Assembly (NCBI GenBank): GCA_954871525.1
Contig: OX940863.1
Coordinates: forward strand, 43,944,501-44,008,500
DNA: 64,000 nt
From: Parietaria judaica
Taxonomy: Eukaryota; Streptophyta; Magnoliopsida; Rosales; Urticaceae
Direction of reading: 5' to 3'
This document shows positions 52,208-64,000 of the stretch, one piece after another. The notes under the pieces are model-generated. The model ran no database searches, had not been told where the DNA came from, and worked only from the letters and a program-made list of their open reading frames with translations. Position 1 is the stretch's first letter; the number at the start of each line of letters is the position of its first letter. A program made the position numbers and the translations under genes.

Positions 52208-55200
52208 ATCCGTTCTAGACGAAATTTGAGTTGCTAGACCTTCGTTAGGGTGGTATTGTTATAAATTGGTTTAGTTTTGGCATTAAAAGTTTTTGGAGCT
52301 ATCTTTAAACCCAGTTTCAACAATTAGTGCGTGCTCCAAAAAAAACCGAGTCTTTTTCCCATTTTACGCGAAAGAACCCTAATAAAACTATATTTTAAAC
52401 AAAAAATGAACTTCCAAATGCTAAACAATGTGTAATTGTATCACATTTACTTATTTTAATCCCTAAATAGCAAAGCACTATCTCGTAGTTTCTATATGAA
52501 GCCGTTAATGGGTTAAAATCTTTACCGAAAAGTGTTAAAAATTTGTTTTCTTGCGAGAGCAAATACGATCCGTTCTTGACGAAATTTGAGTTGCTAGACT
52601 TTCGTTAGGGTGGTATTGTTGTAAATTGGTTTAGTTTTGGCATTAAATTTTTTTGAAGCTCTCTTTAAACTCAGTTTCAACAATTAATGCGTGCTCCAAA
52701 AAAAACTGAGTCTTTTTCCCATTTTACGCGAAAGAACCCTTATTAAACGAATTTTTAAACAAAAATTGAACTTCCTAATGCTAAATAATGTGTAATTGTA
52801 TCACATTTACTTATTTTAATCCCTAAATAGCGAAGCACTATCTCGTAGTTTCTATATGAAGTCGTTAATGGGTTAAAATCTTTACCGAAAAGTGTTAAAA
52901 ATTGGTTTTCTTGCGAGAGAAAATACGATCCGTTCTAGACGAAATTTGAGTTGCTAGACCTTCGTTAGGGTGGTATTGTTATAAATTGGTTTAGTTTTGG
53001 CATTAAAAGTTTTTGGAGCTATCTTTAAACCCAGTTTCAACAATTAGTCCGTGCTCCAAAAAAAAACTAAGTCTTTTTCCCATTTTACGCGAAAGAACCC
53101 TAATTAAACGATATTTTAAACAAAAAAAGAACTTACAAATGCTAAACAATGTGTAATTGTATCACATTTACTTATTTTAATCCCTAAATAGCAAAGCACT
53201 ATCTCGTAGTTTCTATATGAAGCCGTTAATGGGTTAAAATCTTTACCGAAAAGTGTTAAAAATTTGTTTTCTTGCGAGAGCAAATACGATCCGTTCTTGA
53301 CGAAATTTGAGTTGCTAGACTTTCGTTAGGGTGGTATTGTTGTAAATTGGTTTAGTTTTGGCATTAAATTTTTTTGAAGCTCTCTTTAAACTCAGTTTCA
53401 ACAATTAATGCGTGCTCCAAAAAAAACTGAGTCTTTTTCCCATTTTACGCGAAAGAACCCTTATTAAATGAATTTTTAAACAAAAATTGAACTTCCTAAT
53501 GCTAAATAATGTGTAATTGTATCACATTTACTTATTTTAATCCCTAAATAGCGAAGCACTATCTCGTAGTTTCTATATGAAGTCGTTAATGGGTTAAAAT
53601 CTTTACCGAAAAGTGTTAAAAATTGGTTTTCTTGCGAGAGAAAATACGATCCGTTCTAGACGAAATTTGAGTTGCTAGACCTTCGTTAGGGTGGTATTGT
53701 TATAAATTGGTTTAGTTTTGGCATTAAAAGTTTTTGGAGCTATCTTTAAACCCAGTTTCAACAATTAGTGCGTGCTCCAAAAAAAACCGAGTCTTTTTCC
53801 CATTTTACGCGAAAGAACCCTAATAAAACTATATTTTAAACAAAAAATGAACTTCCAAATGCTAAACAATGTGTAATTGTATCACATTTACTTATTTTAA
53901 TCCCTAAATAGCAAAGCACTATCTCGTAGTTTCTATATGAAGCCGTTAATGGGTTAAAATCTTTACCGAAAAGTGTTAAAAATTTGTTTTCTTGCGAGAG
54001 CAAATACGATCCGTTCTTGACGAAATTTGAGTTGCTAGACTTTCGTTAGGGTGGTATTGTTGTAAATTGGTTTAGTTTTGGCATTAAATTTTTTTGAAGC
54101 TCTCTTTAAACTCAGTTTCAACAATTAATGCGTGCTCCAAAAAAAACTGAGTCTTTTTCCCATTTTACGCGAAAGAACCCTTATTAAACGAATTTTTAAA
54201 CAAAAATTGAACTTCCTAATGCTAAATAATATGTAATTGTATCACATTTACTTATTTTAATCCCTAAATAGCGAAGCACTATCTCGTAGTTTCTATATGA
54301 AGCCGTTAATGGGTTAAAATCTTTACCGAAAAGTGTTAAAAATTGGTTTTCTTGCGAGAGAAAATACGATCCGTTCTAGACGAAATTTGAGTTGCTAGAC
54401 CTTCGTTAGGGTGGTATTGTTATAAATTGGTTTAGTTTTGGCATTAAAAGTTTTTGGAGCTATCTTTAAACCCAGTTTCAACAATTAGTGCGTGCTCCAA
54501 AAAAAACCGAGTCTTTTTCCCATTTTACGCGAAAGAACCCTAATAAAACTATATTTTAAACAAAAAATGAACTTCCAAATGCTAAACAATGTGTAATTGT
54601 ATCACATTTACTTATTTTAATCCCTAAATAGCAAAGCACTATCTCGTAGTTTCTATATGAAGCCGTTAATGGGTTAAAATCTTTACCGAAAAGTGTTAAA
54701 AATTTGTTTTCTTGCGAGAGCAAATACGATCCGTTCTTGACGAAATTTGAGTTGCTAGACTTTCGTTAGGGTGGTATTGTTGTAAATTGGTTTAGTTTTG
54801 GCATTAAATTTTTTTGAAGCTCTCTTTAAACTCAGTTTCAACAATTAATGCGTGCTCCAAAAAAAACTGAGTCTTTTTCCCATTTTACGCGAAAGAACCC
54901 TTATTAAACGAATTTTTAAACAAAAATTGAACTTCCTAATGCTAAATAATGTGTAATTGTATCACATTTACTTATTTTAATCCCTAAATAGCGAAGCACT
55001 ATCTCGTAGTTTCTATATGAAGTCGTTAATGGGTTAAAATCTTTACCGAAAAGTGTTAAAAATTGGTTTTCTTGCGAGAGAAAATACGATCCGTTCTAGA
55101 CGAAATTTGAGTTGCTAGACCTTCGTTAGGGTGGTATTGTTATAAATTGGTTTAGTTTTGGCATTAAAAGTTTTTGGAGCTATCTTTAAACCCAGTTTCA

Positions 55201-56170
55201 ACAATTAGTCCGTGCTCCAAAAAAAAACTAAGTCTTTTTCCCATTTTACGCGAAAGAACCCTAATTAAACGATATTTTAAACAAAAAAAGAACTTACAAA
55301 TGCTAAACAATGTGTAATTGTATCACATTTACTTATTTTAATCCCTAAATAGCAAAGCACTATCTCGTAGTTTCTATATGAAGCCGTTAATGGGTTAAAA
55401 TCTTTACCGAAAAGTGTTAAAAATTTGTTTTCTTGCGAGAGCAAATACGATCCGTTCTTGACGAAATTTGAGTTGCTAGACTTTCGTTAGGGTGGAATTG
55501 TTGTAAATTGGTTTAGTTTTGGCATTAAATTTTTTTGAAGCTCTCTTTAAACTCAGTTTCAACAATTAATGCGTGCTCCAAAAAAAACTGAGTCTTTTTC
55601 CCATTTTACGCGAAAGAACCCTTATTAAATGAATTTTTAAACAAAAATTGAACTTCCTAATGCTAAATAATGTGTAATTGTATCACATTTACTTATTTTA
55701 ATCCCTAAATAGCGAAGCACTATCTCGTAGTTTCTATATGAAGTCGTTAATGGGTTAAAATCTTTACCGAAAAGTGTTAAAAATTGGTTTTCTTGCGAGA
55801 GAAAATACGATCCGTTCTAGACGAAATTTGAGTTGCTAGACCTTCGTTAGGGTGGTATTGTTATAAATTGGTTTAGTTTTGGCATTAAAAGTTTTTGGAG
55901 CTATCTTTAAACCCAGTTTCAACAATTAGTCCGTGCTCCAAAAAAAAACTAAGTCTTTTTCCCATTTTACGCGAAAGAACCCTAATTAAACGATATTTTA
56001 AACAAAAAAAGAACTTACAAATGCTAAACAATGTGTAATTGTATCACATTTACTTATTTTAATCCCTAAATAGCAAAGCACTATCTCGTAGTTTCTATAT
56101 GAAGCCGTTAATGGGTTAAAATCTTTACCGAAAAGTGTTAAAAATTTGTTTTCTTGCGAGAGCAAATACG
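52208..56170 (+). repeat. Alternating dimers built from A, A3 and B
   Basis: Starts 52208 A, 52568 B, 52928 A3, 53289 B, 53649 A, 54009 B, 54369 A, 54729 B, 55089 A3, 55450 B, 55810 A3. B units at 52568, 53289, 54729 and 55450 have GAAGTCGTTAATGG; those at 53289 and 55450 also have TTAAATGAATTTTT. The tetramer A-B-A3-B at 52208-53648 recurs at 54369-55809 with a 2161-bp shift. Alternation with B is kept although the A partner changes. Confidence 0.92.
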
Positions 56171-57250
56171 ATCCGTTCTTGACGAAATTTGAGTTGCTAG
56201 ACTTTCGTTAGGGTGGTATTGTTGTAAATTGGTTTAGTTTTGGCATTAAATTTTTTTGAAGCTCTCTTTAAACTCAGTTTCAACAATTAATGCGTGCTCC
56301 AAAAAAAACTGAGTCTTTTTCCCATTTTACACGAAAGAACCCTTATTAAACGAATTTTTAAACAAAAATTGAACTTCCTAATGCTAAATAATGTGTAATT
56401 GTATCACATTTACTTATTTTAATCCCTAAATAGCGAAGCACTATCTCGTAGTTTCTATATGAAGCCGTTAATGGGTTAAAATCTTTACCGAAAAGTGTTA
56501 AAAATTGGTTTTCTTGCGAGAGAAAATACGATCCGTTCTAGACGAAATTTGAGTTGCTAGACCTTCATTAGGGTGGTATTGTTATAAATTGGTTTAGTTT
56601 TGGCATTAAAAGTTTTTGGAGCTATCTTTAAACCCAGTTTCAACAATTAGTGCGTGCTCCAAAAAAAACTGAGTCTTTTTCCCATTTTACGCGAAAGAAC
56701 CCTAATTAAACGATATTTTAAACAAAAAATGAACTTCCAAATGCTAAACAATGTGTAATTGTATCACATTTACTTATTTTAATCCCTAAATAGCAAAGCA
56801 CTATCTCGTAGTTTCTTTATGAAGCCGTTAATGGGTTAAAATCTTTACCCAAAAGTGTTAAAAATTGGTTTTCTTGCGAGAGCAAATACGATCCGTTCTT
56901 GACGAAATTTGAGTTGCTAGACATTCGTTAGGGTGGTATTGTTGTAAATTGGTTTAGTTTTGGCATTAAATTTTTTTGAAGCTCTCTTTAAACTCAGTTT
57001 CAACAATTAATGCGTGCTCCAAAAAAAACTGAGTCTTTTTCCCATTTTACGCGAAAGAACCCTTATTAAACGAATTTTTAAACAAAAATTGAACTTCCTA
57101 ATGCTAAATAATATGTAATTGTATCACATTTACTTATTTTAATCCCTAAATAGCGAAGCACTATCTCGTAGTTTCTATATGAAGCCGTTAATGGGTTAAA
57201 ATCTTTACCGAAAAGTGTTAAAAATTGGTTTTCTTGCGAGAGAAAATACG

Positions 57251-57610
57251 ATCCGTTCTAGACGAAATTTGAGTTGCTAGACCTTCGTTAGGGTGGTATT
57301 GTTATAAATTGGTTTAGTTTTGGCATTAAAAGTTTTTGGAGCTATCTTTAAACCCAGTTTCAACAATTAGTGCGTGCTCCAAAAAAAACCGAGTCTTTTT
57401 CCCATTTTACGCGAAAGAACCCTAATAAAACTATATTTTAAACAAAAAATGAACTTCCAAATGCTAAACAATGTGTAATTGTATCACATTTACTTATTTT
57501 AATCCCTAAATAGCAAAGCACTATCTCGTAGTTTCTATATGAAGCCGTTAATGGGTTAAAATCTTTACCGAAAAGTGTTAAAAATTTGTTTTCTTGCGAG
57601 AGCAAATACG
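57251..57610 (+). repeat. Representative family A monomer (360 bp)
   Basis: A clean example of the commonest form. Diagnostic states are TCTAGA at p8-13, GACCTTCG at p30-37, TTATAAATT at p52-60, AAAAGTTTTTGGAGCTATC, AAACCCAG, ATTAGTGCG, AACCGAG, CCTAATAAAACTATATTTT, ATGAACTTCCAAATGC, AACAATG and TAGCAAAGC. It precedes a B unit and therefore ends AATTTGTTTTCTTGCGAGAGC rather than AATTGGTTTTCTTGCGAGAGA. One GATC per monomer (MboI/DpnII) would give a 360-bp ladder, and TCTAGA (XbaI) separates A from B. Confidence 0.9.
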
Positions 57611-58691
57611 ATCCGTTCTTGACGAAATTTGAGTTGCTAGACTTTCGTTAGGGTGGTATTGTTGTAAATTGGTTTAGTTTTGGCATTAAATTTTTTTGAA
57701 GCTCTCTTTAAACTCAGTTTCAACAATTAATGCGTGCTCCAAAAAAAACTGAGTCTTTTTCCCATTTTACGCGAAAGAACCCTTATTAAACGAATTTTTA
57801 AACAAAAATTGAACTTCCTAATGCTAAATAATGTGTAATTGTATCACATTTACTTATTTTAATCCCTAAATAGCGAAGCACTATCTCGTAGTTTCTATAT
57901 GAAGTCGTTAATGGGTTAAAATCTTTACCGAAAAGTGTTAAAAATTGGTTTTCTTGCGAGAGAAAATACGATCCGTTCTAGACGAAATTTGAGTTGCTAG
58001 ACCTTCGTTAGGGTGGTATTGTTATAAATTGGTTTAGTTTTGGCATTAAAAGTTTTTGGAGCTATCTTTAAACCCAGTTTCAACAATTAGTCCGTGCTCC
58101 AAAAAAAAACTAAGTCTTTTTCCCATTTTACGCGAAAGAACCCTAATTAAACGATATTTTAAACAAAAAAAGAACTTACAAATGCTAAACAATGTGTAAT
58201 TGTATCACATTTACTTATTTTAATCCCTAAATAGCAAAGCACTATCTCGTAGTTTCTATATGAAGCCGTTAATGGGTTAAAATCTTTACCGAAAAGTGTT
58301 AAAAATTTGTTTTCTTGCGAGAGCAAATACGATCCGTTCTTGACGAAATTTGAGTTGCTAGACTTTCGTTAGGGTGGTATTGTTGTAAATTGGTTTAGTT
58401 TTGGCATTAAATTTTTTTGAAGCTCTCTTTAAACTCAGTTTCAACAATTAATGCGTGCTCCAAAAAAAACTGAGTCTTTTTCCCATTTTACGCGAAAGAA
58501 CCCTTATTAAATGAATTTTTAAACAAAAATTGAACTTCCTAATGCTAAATAATGTGTAATTGTATCACATTTACTTATTTTAATCCCTAAATAGCGAAGC
58601 ACTATCTCGTAGTTTCTATATGAAGTCGTTAATGGGTTAAAATCTTTACCGAAAAGTGTTAAAAATTGGTTTTCTTGCGAGAGAAAATACG

Positions 58692-59052
58692 ATCCGTTCT
58701 AGACGAAATTTGAGTTGCTAGACCTTCGTTAGGGTGGTATTGTTATAAATTGGTTTAGTTTTGGCATTAAAAGTTTTTGGAGCTATCTTTAAACCCAGTT
58801 TCAACAATTAGTCCGTGCTCCAAAAAAAAACTAAGTCTTTTTCCCATTTTACGCGAAAGAACCCTAATTAAACGATATTTTAAACAAAAAAAGAACTTAC
58901 AAATGCTAAACAATGTGTAATTGTATCACATTTACTTATTTTAATCCCTAAATAGCAAAGCACTATCTCGTAGTTTCTATATGAAGCCGTTAATGGGTTA
59001 AAATCTTTACCGAAAAGTGTTAAAAATTTGTTTTCTTGCGAGAGCAAATACG
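58692..59052 (+). repeat. Representative A3 monomer (361 bp)
   Basis: A3 has the A head plus TTAGTCCGTG (G to C at p122), a nine-A tract, ACTAAGTC in place of ACCGAGTC, TAATTAAACGAT and AGAACTTACAAATG. Its one extra A accounts for the 361-bp length. Copies occur at 52928, 55089, 55810, 57971, 58692 and 61933. Units at 33854, 42126, 62654, 63015 and 63736 share ACTAAG but not the other A3 marks and look like relatives or recombinants. Confidence 0.85.
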
Positions 59053-60852
59053 ATCCGTTCTTGACGAAATTTGAGTTGCTAGACTTTCGTTAGGGTGGTA
59101 TTGTTGTAAATTGGTTTAGTTTTGGCATTAAATTTTTTTGAAGCTCTCTTTAAACTCAGTTTCAACAATTAATGCGTGCTCCAAAAAAAACTGAGTCTTT
59201 TTCCCATTTTACGCGAAAGAACCCTTATTAAACGAATTTTTAAACAAAAATTGAACTTCCTAATGCTAAATAATATGTAATTGTATCACATTTACTTATT
59301 TTAATCCCTAAATAGCGAAGCACTATCTCGTAGTTTCTATATGAAGCCGTTAATGGGTTAAAATCTTTACCGAAAAGTGTTAAAAATTGGTTTTCTTGCG
59401 AGAGAAAATACGATCCGTTCTAGACGAAATTTGAGTTGCTAGACCTTCGTTAGGGTGGTATTGTTATAAATTGGTTTAGTTTTGGCATTAAAAGTTTTTG
59501 GAGCTATCTTTAAACCCAGTTTCAACAATTAGTGCGTGCTCCAAAAAAAACCGAGTCTTTTTCCCATTTTACGCGAAAGAACCCTAATAAAACTATATTT
59601 TAAACAAAAAATGAACTTCCAAATGCTAAACAATGTGTAATTGTATCACATTTACTTATTTTAATCCCTAAATAGCAAAGCACTATCTCGTAGTTTCTTT
59701 ATGAAGCCGTTAATGGGTTAAAATCTTTACCCAAAAGTGTTAAAAATTGGTTTTCTTGCGAGAGCAAATACGATCCGTTCTTGACGAAATTTGAGTTGCT
59801 AGACTTTCGTTAGGGTGGTATTGTTGTAAATTGGTTTAGTTTTGGCATTAAATTTTTTTGAAGCTCTCTTTAAACTCAGTTTCAACAATTAATGCGTGCT
59901 CCAAAAAAAACTGAGTCTTTTTCCCATTTTACGCGAAAGAACCCTTATTAAACGAATTTTTAAACAAAAATTGAACTTCCAAATGCTAAATAATATGTAA
60001 TTGTATCACATTTACTTATTTTAATCCCTAAATAGCGAAGCACTATCTCGTAGTTTCTATATGAAGCCGTTAATGGGTTAAAATCTTTACCGAAAAGTGT
60101 TAAAAATTGGTTTTCTTGCGAGAGAAAATACGATCCGTTCTAGACGAAATTTGAGTTGCTAGACCTTCGTTAGGGTGGTATTGTTATAAATTGGTTTAGT
60201 TTTGGCATTAAAAGTTTTTGGAGCTATCTTTAAACCCAGTTTCAACAATTAGTGCGTGCTCCAAAAAAAACCGAGTCTTTTTCCCATTTTACGCGAAAGA
60301 ACCCTAATAAAACTATATTTTAAACAAAAAATGAACTTCCAAATGCTAAACAATGTGTAATTGTATCACATTTACTTATTTTAATCCCTAAATAGCAAAG
60401 CACTATCTCGTAGTTTCTTTATGAAGCCGTTAATGGGTTAAAATCTTTACCCAAAAGTGTTAAAAATTGGTTTTCTTGCGAGAGCAAATACGATCCGTTC
60501 TTGACGAAATTTGAGTTGCTAGACTTTCGTTAGGGTGGTATTGTTGTAAATTGGTTTAGTTTTGGCATTAAATTTTTTTGAAGCTCTCTTTAAACTCAGT
60601 TTCAACAATTAATGCGTGCTCCAAAAAAAACTGAGTCTTTTTCCCATTTTACGCGAAAGAACCCTTATTAAACAAATTTTTAAACAAAAATTGAACTTCC
60701 TAATGCTAAATAATATGTAATTGTATCACATTTACTTATTTTAATCCCTAAATAGTGAAGCACTATCTCGTAGTTTCTATATGAAGCCGTTAATGGGTTA
60801 AAATCTTTACCGAAAAGTGTTAAAAATTGGTTTTCTTGCGAGAGAAAATACG

Positions 60853-63800
60853 ATCCGTTCTAGACGAAATTTGAGTTGCTAGACCTTCGTTAGGGTGGTA
60901 TTGTTATAAATTGGTTTAGTTTTGGAATTAAAAGTTTTTGGAGCTATCTTTAAACCCAGTTTCAACAATTAGTGCGTGCTCCAAAAAAAACCGAGTCTTT
61001 TTCCCATTTTACGCGAAAGAACCCTAAGAAAACTATATTTTAAACAAAAAATGAACTTCCAAATGCTAAACAATGTGTAATTGTATCACATTTACTTATT
61101 TTAATCCCTAAATAGCAAAGCACTATCTCGTAGTTTCTATATGAAGCCGTTAATGGGTTAAAATCTTTACCGAAAAGTGTTAAAAATTGGTTTTCTTGCG
61201 AGAGAAAATACGATCCGTTCTAGACGAAATTTGAGTTGCTAGACCTTCGTTAGGGTGGTATTGTTATAAATTGGTTTAGTTTTGGCATTAAAAGTTTTTG
61301 GAGCTATCTTTAAACCCAGTTTCAACAATTAGTGCGTGCTCCAAAAAAAACTGAGTCTTTTTCCCATTTTACGCGAAAGAACCCTAATTAAACGATATTT
61401 TAAACAAAAAATGAACTTCCAAATGCTAAACAATGTGTAATTGTATCACATTTACTTATTTTAATCCCTAAATAGCAAAGCACTATCTCGTAGTTTCTAT
61501 ATGAAGCCGTTAATGGGTTAAAATCTTTACCGAAAAGTGTTAAAAATTTGTTTTCTTGCGAGAGCAAATACGATCCGTTCTTGACGAAATTTGAGTTGCT
61601 AGACTTTCGTTAGGGTGGTATTGTTGTAAATTGGTTTAGTTTTGGCATTAAATTTTTTTGAAGCTCTCTTTAAACTCAGTTTCAACAATTAATGCGTGCT
61701 CCAAAAAAAACTGAGTCTTTTTCCCATTTTACGCGAAAGAACCCTTATTAAACGAATTTTTAAACAAAAATTGAACTTCCTAATGCTAAATAATGTGTAA
61801 TTGTATCACATTTACTTATTTTAATCCCTAAATAGCGAAGCACTATCTCGTAGTTTCTATATGAACTCGTTAATGGGTTAAAATCTTTACCGAAAAGTGT
61901 TAAAAATTGGTTTTCTTGCGAGAGAAAATACGATCCGTTCTAGACGAAATTTGAGTTGCTAGACCTTCGTTAGGGTGGTATTGTTATAAATTGGTTTACT
62001 TTTGGCATTAAAAGTTTTTGGAGCTATCTTTAAACCCAGTTTCAACAATTAGTCCGTGCTCCAAAAAAAAACTAAGTCTTTTTCCCATTTTACGCGAAAG
62101 AACCCTAATTAAACGATATTTTAAACAAAAAAAGAACTTACAAATGCTAAACAATGTGTAATTGTATCACATTTACTTATTTTAATCCCTAAATAGCAAA
62201 GCACTATCTCGTAGTTTCTATATGAAGCCGTTAATGGGTTAAAATCTTTACCGAAAAGTGTTAAAAATTTGTTTTCTTGCGAGAGCAAATACGATCCGTT
62301 CTTGTCGAAATTTGAGTTGCTAGACTTTCGTTAGGGTGGTATTGTTGTAAATTGGTTTAGTTTTGGCATTAAATTTTTTTGAAGCTCTCTTTAAACTCAA
62401 TTTCAACAATTAATGCGTGCTCCAAAAAAAACTGAGTCTTTTTCCCATTTTACGCGAAAGAACCCTTATTAAACGAATTTTTAAACAAAAATTGAACTTC
62501 CTAATGCTAAATAATGTGTAATTGTATCACATTTACTTATTTTAATCCCTAAATAGCGAAGCACTATCTCGTAGTTTCTATATGAAGCCGTTAATGGGTT
62601 AAAATCTTTACCGAAAAGTGTTAAAAATTGGTTTTCTTGCGAGAGAAAATACGATCCGTTCTAGACGAAATTTGAGTTGCTAGACCTTTGTTAGGGTGGT
62701 ATTGTTATAAATTGGTTTAGTTTTGGCATTAAAAGTTTTTGGAGCTATCTTTAAACCCAGTTTCAACAATTAGTGCGTGCTCCAAAAAAAAACTAAGTCT
62801 TTTTCCCATTTTACGCGAAAGAACCCTAATTAAACGATATTTTAAACAAAAAATGAACTTCCAAATGCTAAACAATGTGTAATTGTATCACATTTACTTA
62901 TTTTAATCCCTAAATAGCAACGCACTATCTCGTAGTTTCTATATGAAGCCGTTAATGGGTTAAAATCTTTACCGAAAAGTGTTAAAAATTGGTTTTCTTG
63001 CGAGAGAAAATACGATCCGTTCTAGACGAAATTTGAGTTGCTAGACCTTCGTTAGGGTGGTATTGTTATAAATTGGTTTAGTTTTGGCATTAAAAGTTTT
63101 TGGAGCTATCTTTAAACCCAGTTTCAACAATTAGTGCGTGCTCCAAAAAAAAACTAAGTCTTTTTCCCATTTTACGCGAAAGAACCCTAATTAAACGATA
63201 TTTTAAACAAAAAAAGAACTTCCAAATGCTAAACAATGTGTAATTGTATCACATTTACTTATTTTAATCCCTAAATAGCAAAGCACTATCTCGTAGTTTA
63301 TATATGAAGCCGTTAATGGGTTAAAATCTTTACCGAAAAGTGTTAAAAATTTGTTTTCTTGCGAGAGCAAATACGATCCGTTCTTGACGAAATTTGAGTT
63401 GCTAGACTTTCGTTAGGGTGGTATTGTTGTAAATTGGTTTAGTTTTGGCATTAAATTTTTTTGAAGCTCTCTTTAAACTCAGTTTCAACAATTAATGCGT
63501 GCTCCAAAAAAAACTGAGTCTTTTTCCCATTTTACGCGAAAGAACCCTTATTAAACGAATTTTTAAACAAAAATTGAACTTCGTAATGCTAAATAATGTG
63601 TAATTGTATCACATTTACTTATTTTAATCCCTAAATAGCGAAGCACTATCTCGTAGTTTCTATATGAAGCCGTTAATGGGTTAAAATCTTTACCGAAAAG
63701 TGTTAAAAATTGGTTTTCTTGCGAGAGAAAATACGATCCGTTCTAGACGAAATTTGAGTTGCTAGACCTTCGTTAGGGTGGTATTGTTATAAATTGGTTT

Positions 63801-64000
63801 AGTTTTGGCATTAAAAGTTTTTGGAGCTATCTTTAAACCCAGTTTCAACAATTAGTGCGTGCTCCAAAAAAAAACTAAGTCTTTTTCCCATTTTACGCGA
63901 AAGAACCCTAATTAAACGATATTTTAAACAAAAAATGATCTTCCAAATGCTAAACAATGTGTAATTGTATCACATTTACTTATTTTAATCCCTAAATAGC
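60853..64000 (+). repeat. Right end, less regular A/A2/A3 and B units; array continues
   Basis: Starts 60853 A, 61213 A2, 61573 B, 61933 A3, 62294 B, 62654 ACTAAG-type, 63015 ACTAAG-type, 63376 B, 63736 ACTAAG-type (truncated by the window end at p265). B at 61573 has GAACTCGTT, otherwise seen in the second heptamer. Private substitutions are frequent (TTTGGAATT at 60923, CTAAGAAAAC at 61025, CTTGTCGAAA at 62302, AGCAACGCAC at 62917, ATGATCTTCC at 63936). Strict A-B alternation breaks at 60853/61213 and again at 62654/63015. Confidence 0.9.

Larger units (their letters stand above)
51128..58691 (+). repeat. Long-range duplication, 51128-53648 and 56171-58691
   Basis: Seven successive monomers correspond with a shift of about 5043 bp (14 monomers). 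Order: B with TTTTACACGAAAG, A2 with CTTCATTAGG and TACCCAAAAG, B with AATATGTAATTG, A, B with GAAGTCG, A3, B with TTAAATGAATTTTT and GAAGTCG. The ACACGAAAG variant occurs only at these two places in the window as far as I could find. Private differences such as GACATTCG at 56930 show some later mutation. Confidence 0.8.
56171..60852 (+). repeat. Alternating dimers, right part, with a repeat of 51128-53648
   Basis: Starts 56171 B, 56531 A2, 56891 B, 57251 A, 57611 B, 57971 A3, 58332 B, 58692 A3, 59053 B, 59413 A, 59773 B, 60133 A, 60493 B. The A units at 59413 and 60133 are A-type in the middle but have TTTCTTTATG and TACCCAAAAG at the end, so they are A/A2 recombinants with a switch between about p220 and p287. 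The unit at 59773 has B features but TTCCAAATGC, an A state, as a small conversion-like patch. Confidence 0.9.
1..64000 (+). repeat. 360-bp satellite DNA array, ~178 tandem monomers
   Basis: The motif ATCCGTTCT (or ATGCGTTCT/ATCCGTTTCT in single units) recurs every 355-364 bp from base 1 to 63736, always on the plus strand, and everything between two occurrences aligns to the same 360-bp unit. Most units are exactly 360 bp: 28 in a row from 13703 to 23782 and 29 in a row from 42488 to 52927. No interruption, inversion or foreign insertion is visible. G+C of the first unit is 116/360. The pattern is that of a eukaryotic satellite, probably centromeric or pericentromeric; location is inferred, not shown. 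The satellite family is not one I can name with confidence. Stop codons occur in every frame of the unit, so no long protein is encoded. Confidence 0.98.

Noticed and set aside
1..64000. CRISPR array
   Set aside because: Repeats are 360 bp and contiguous, with no short repeat plus unique spacers.
1..64000. Transposon or LTR insertion as the origin of the repeats
   Set aside because: No terminal inverted repeats bounding units, target-site duplications, poly-A ends or coding remnants interrupt the array; the unit length is constant.
1..64000. rDNA spacer or tRNA/5S gene cluster
   Set aside because: No tRNA-like cloverleaf with A and B boxes, no 5S internal control region and no rRNA core sequence was recognised in the monomer.
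1..64000. Assignment to the Drosophila 1.688 (359-bp) or Tribolium TCAST (~360-bp) satellite by length
   Set aside because: Length alone is not evidence. The sequence does not resemble what I recall of 1.688, and I cannot confirm TCAST from memory. An alignment of the consensus to satellite libraries would decide.

Overview
The whole 64 kb window is one uninterrupted, head-to-tail satellite DNA array. It holds about 178 copies of a ~360-bp AT-rich monomer (the first unit is 32% G+C by hand count), all in the same orientation. There is no unique DNA, credible gene, RNA gene, mobile element or CRISPR array, and the array runs off both ends. This is typical of centromeric or pericentromeric heterochromatin in a eukaryote, resolved in a long-read assembly. 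The taxon cannot be fixed from the sequence. CpG is not depleted in the monomer (12 seen, about 9.3 expected in the first unit), which argues against long-term heavy CpG methylation and makes an invertebrate somewhat likelier than a vertebrate or plant. That is inference only.

In what follows, monomer phase p1 is the first base of the motif ATCCGTTCT, so p1 = base 1 of the window. Two main families share this frame. Family A has TCTAGA at p8-13, TTATAAATT at p52-60, GGAGCTATC and CCTAATAAAACTATATTTT. Family B has TCTTGA, TTGTAAATT, GAAGCTCTC and CTTATTAAACGAATTTTT. Derived A forms are A2 (CTGAG, TAATTAAACGAT, often CTTCATTAGG and TTTCTTTATG) and A3 (TTAGTCCGTG, ACTAAGTC, AGAACTTACAAATG). The two halves of the monomer (p1-180 and p181-360) are themselves diverged relatives, about 52% identical over the first 80 ungapped positions, so the unit looks like an ancient dimer of a ~180-bp, nucleosome-sized repeat.

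Layout by higher-order repeat (HOR). 1-3961: irregular A-rich units. 3962-11538: hexamer HOR of about 2.16 kb (B-A-A-A2-B-A) and shortened copies. 11539-13341: a run of five A units. 13342-26304: heptamer HOR of exactly 2520 bp, with 5-mer and 11-mer derivatives. 26305-31698: mixed, including a 4-mer of 1440 bp. 31699-36370 and 39971-42487: a second heptamer HOR (2516 bp) marked by a 5-bp deletion. 36371-39970 and 42848-52207: strict A2-B dimers of 720 bp (5 and 13 copies, no indels). 52208-60852: dimers that also use A and A3. 60853-64000: less regular units.

Larger duplications lie over this: about 5.76 kb (34215-39970 repeated at 39971-45727) and about 5.04 kb (51128-53648 repeated at 56171-58691). 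The layers record repeated unequal crossing-over or amplification, with the 720-bp dimer the youngest-looking amplicon. The most interesting unexplained signals are the cryptic 180-bp ancestry, a phased inverted repeat in every monomer, a stretch with almost no fixed A/B differences (p266-332), a mappable crossover inside one monomer, and a cluster of homopolymer insertions near 4.0-6.5 kb that may be assembly error.
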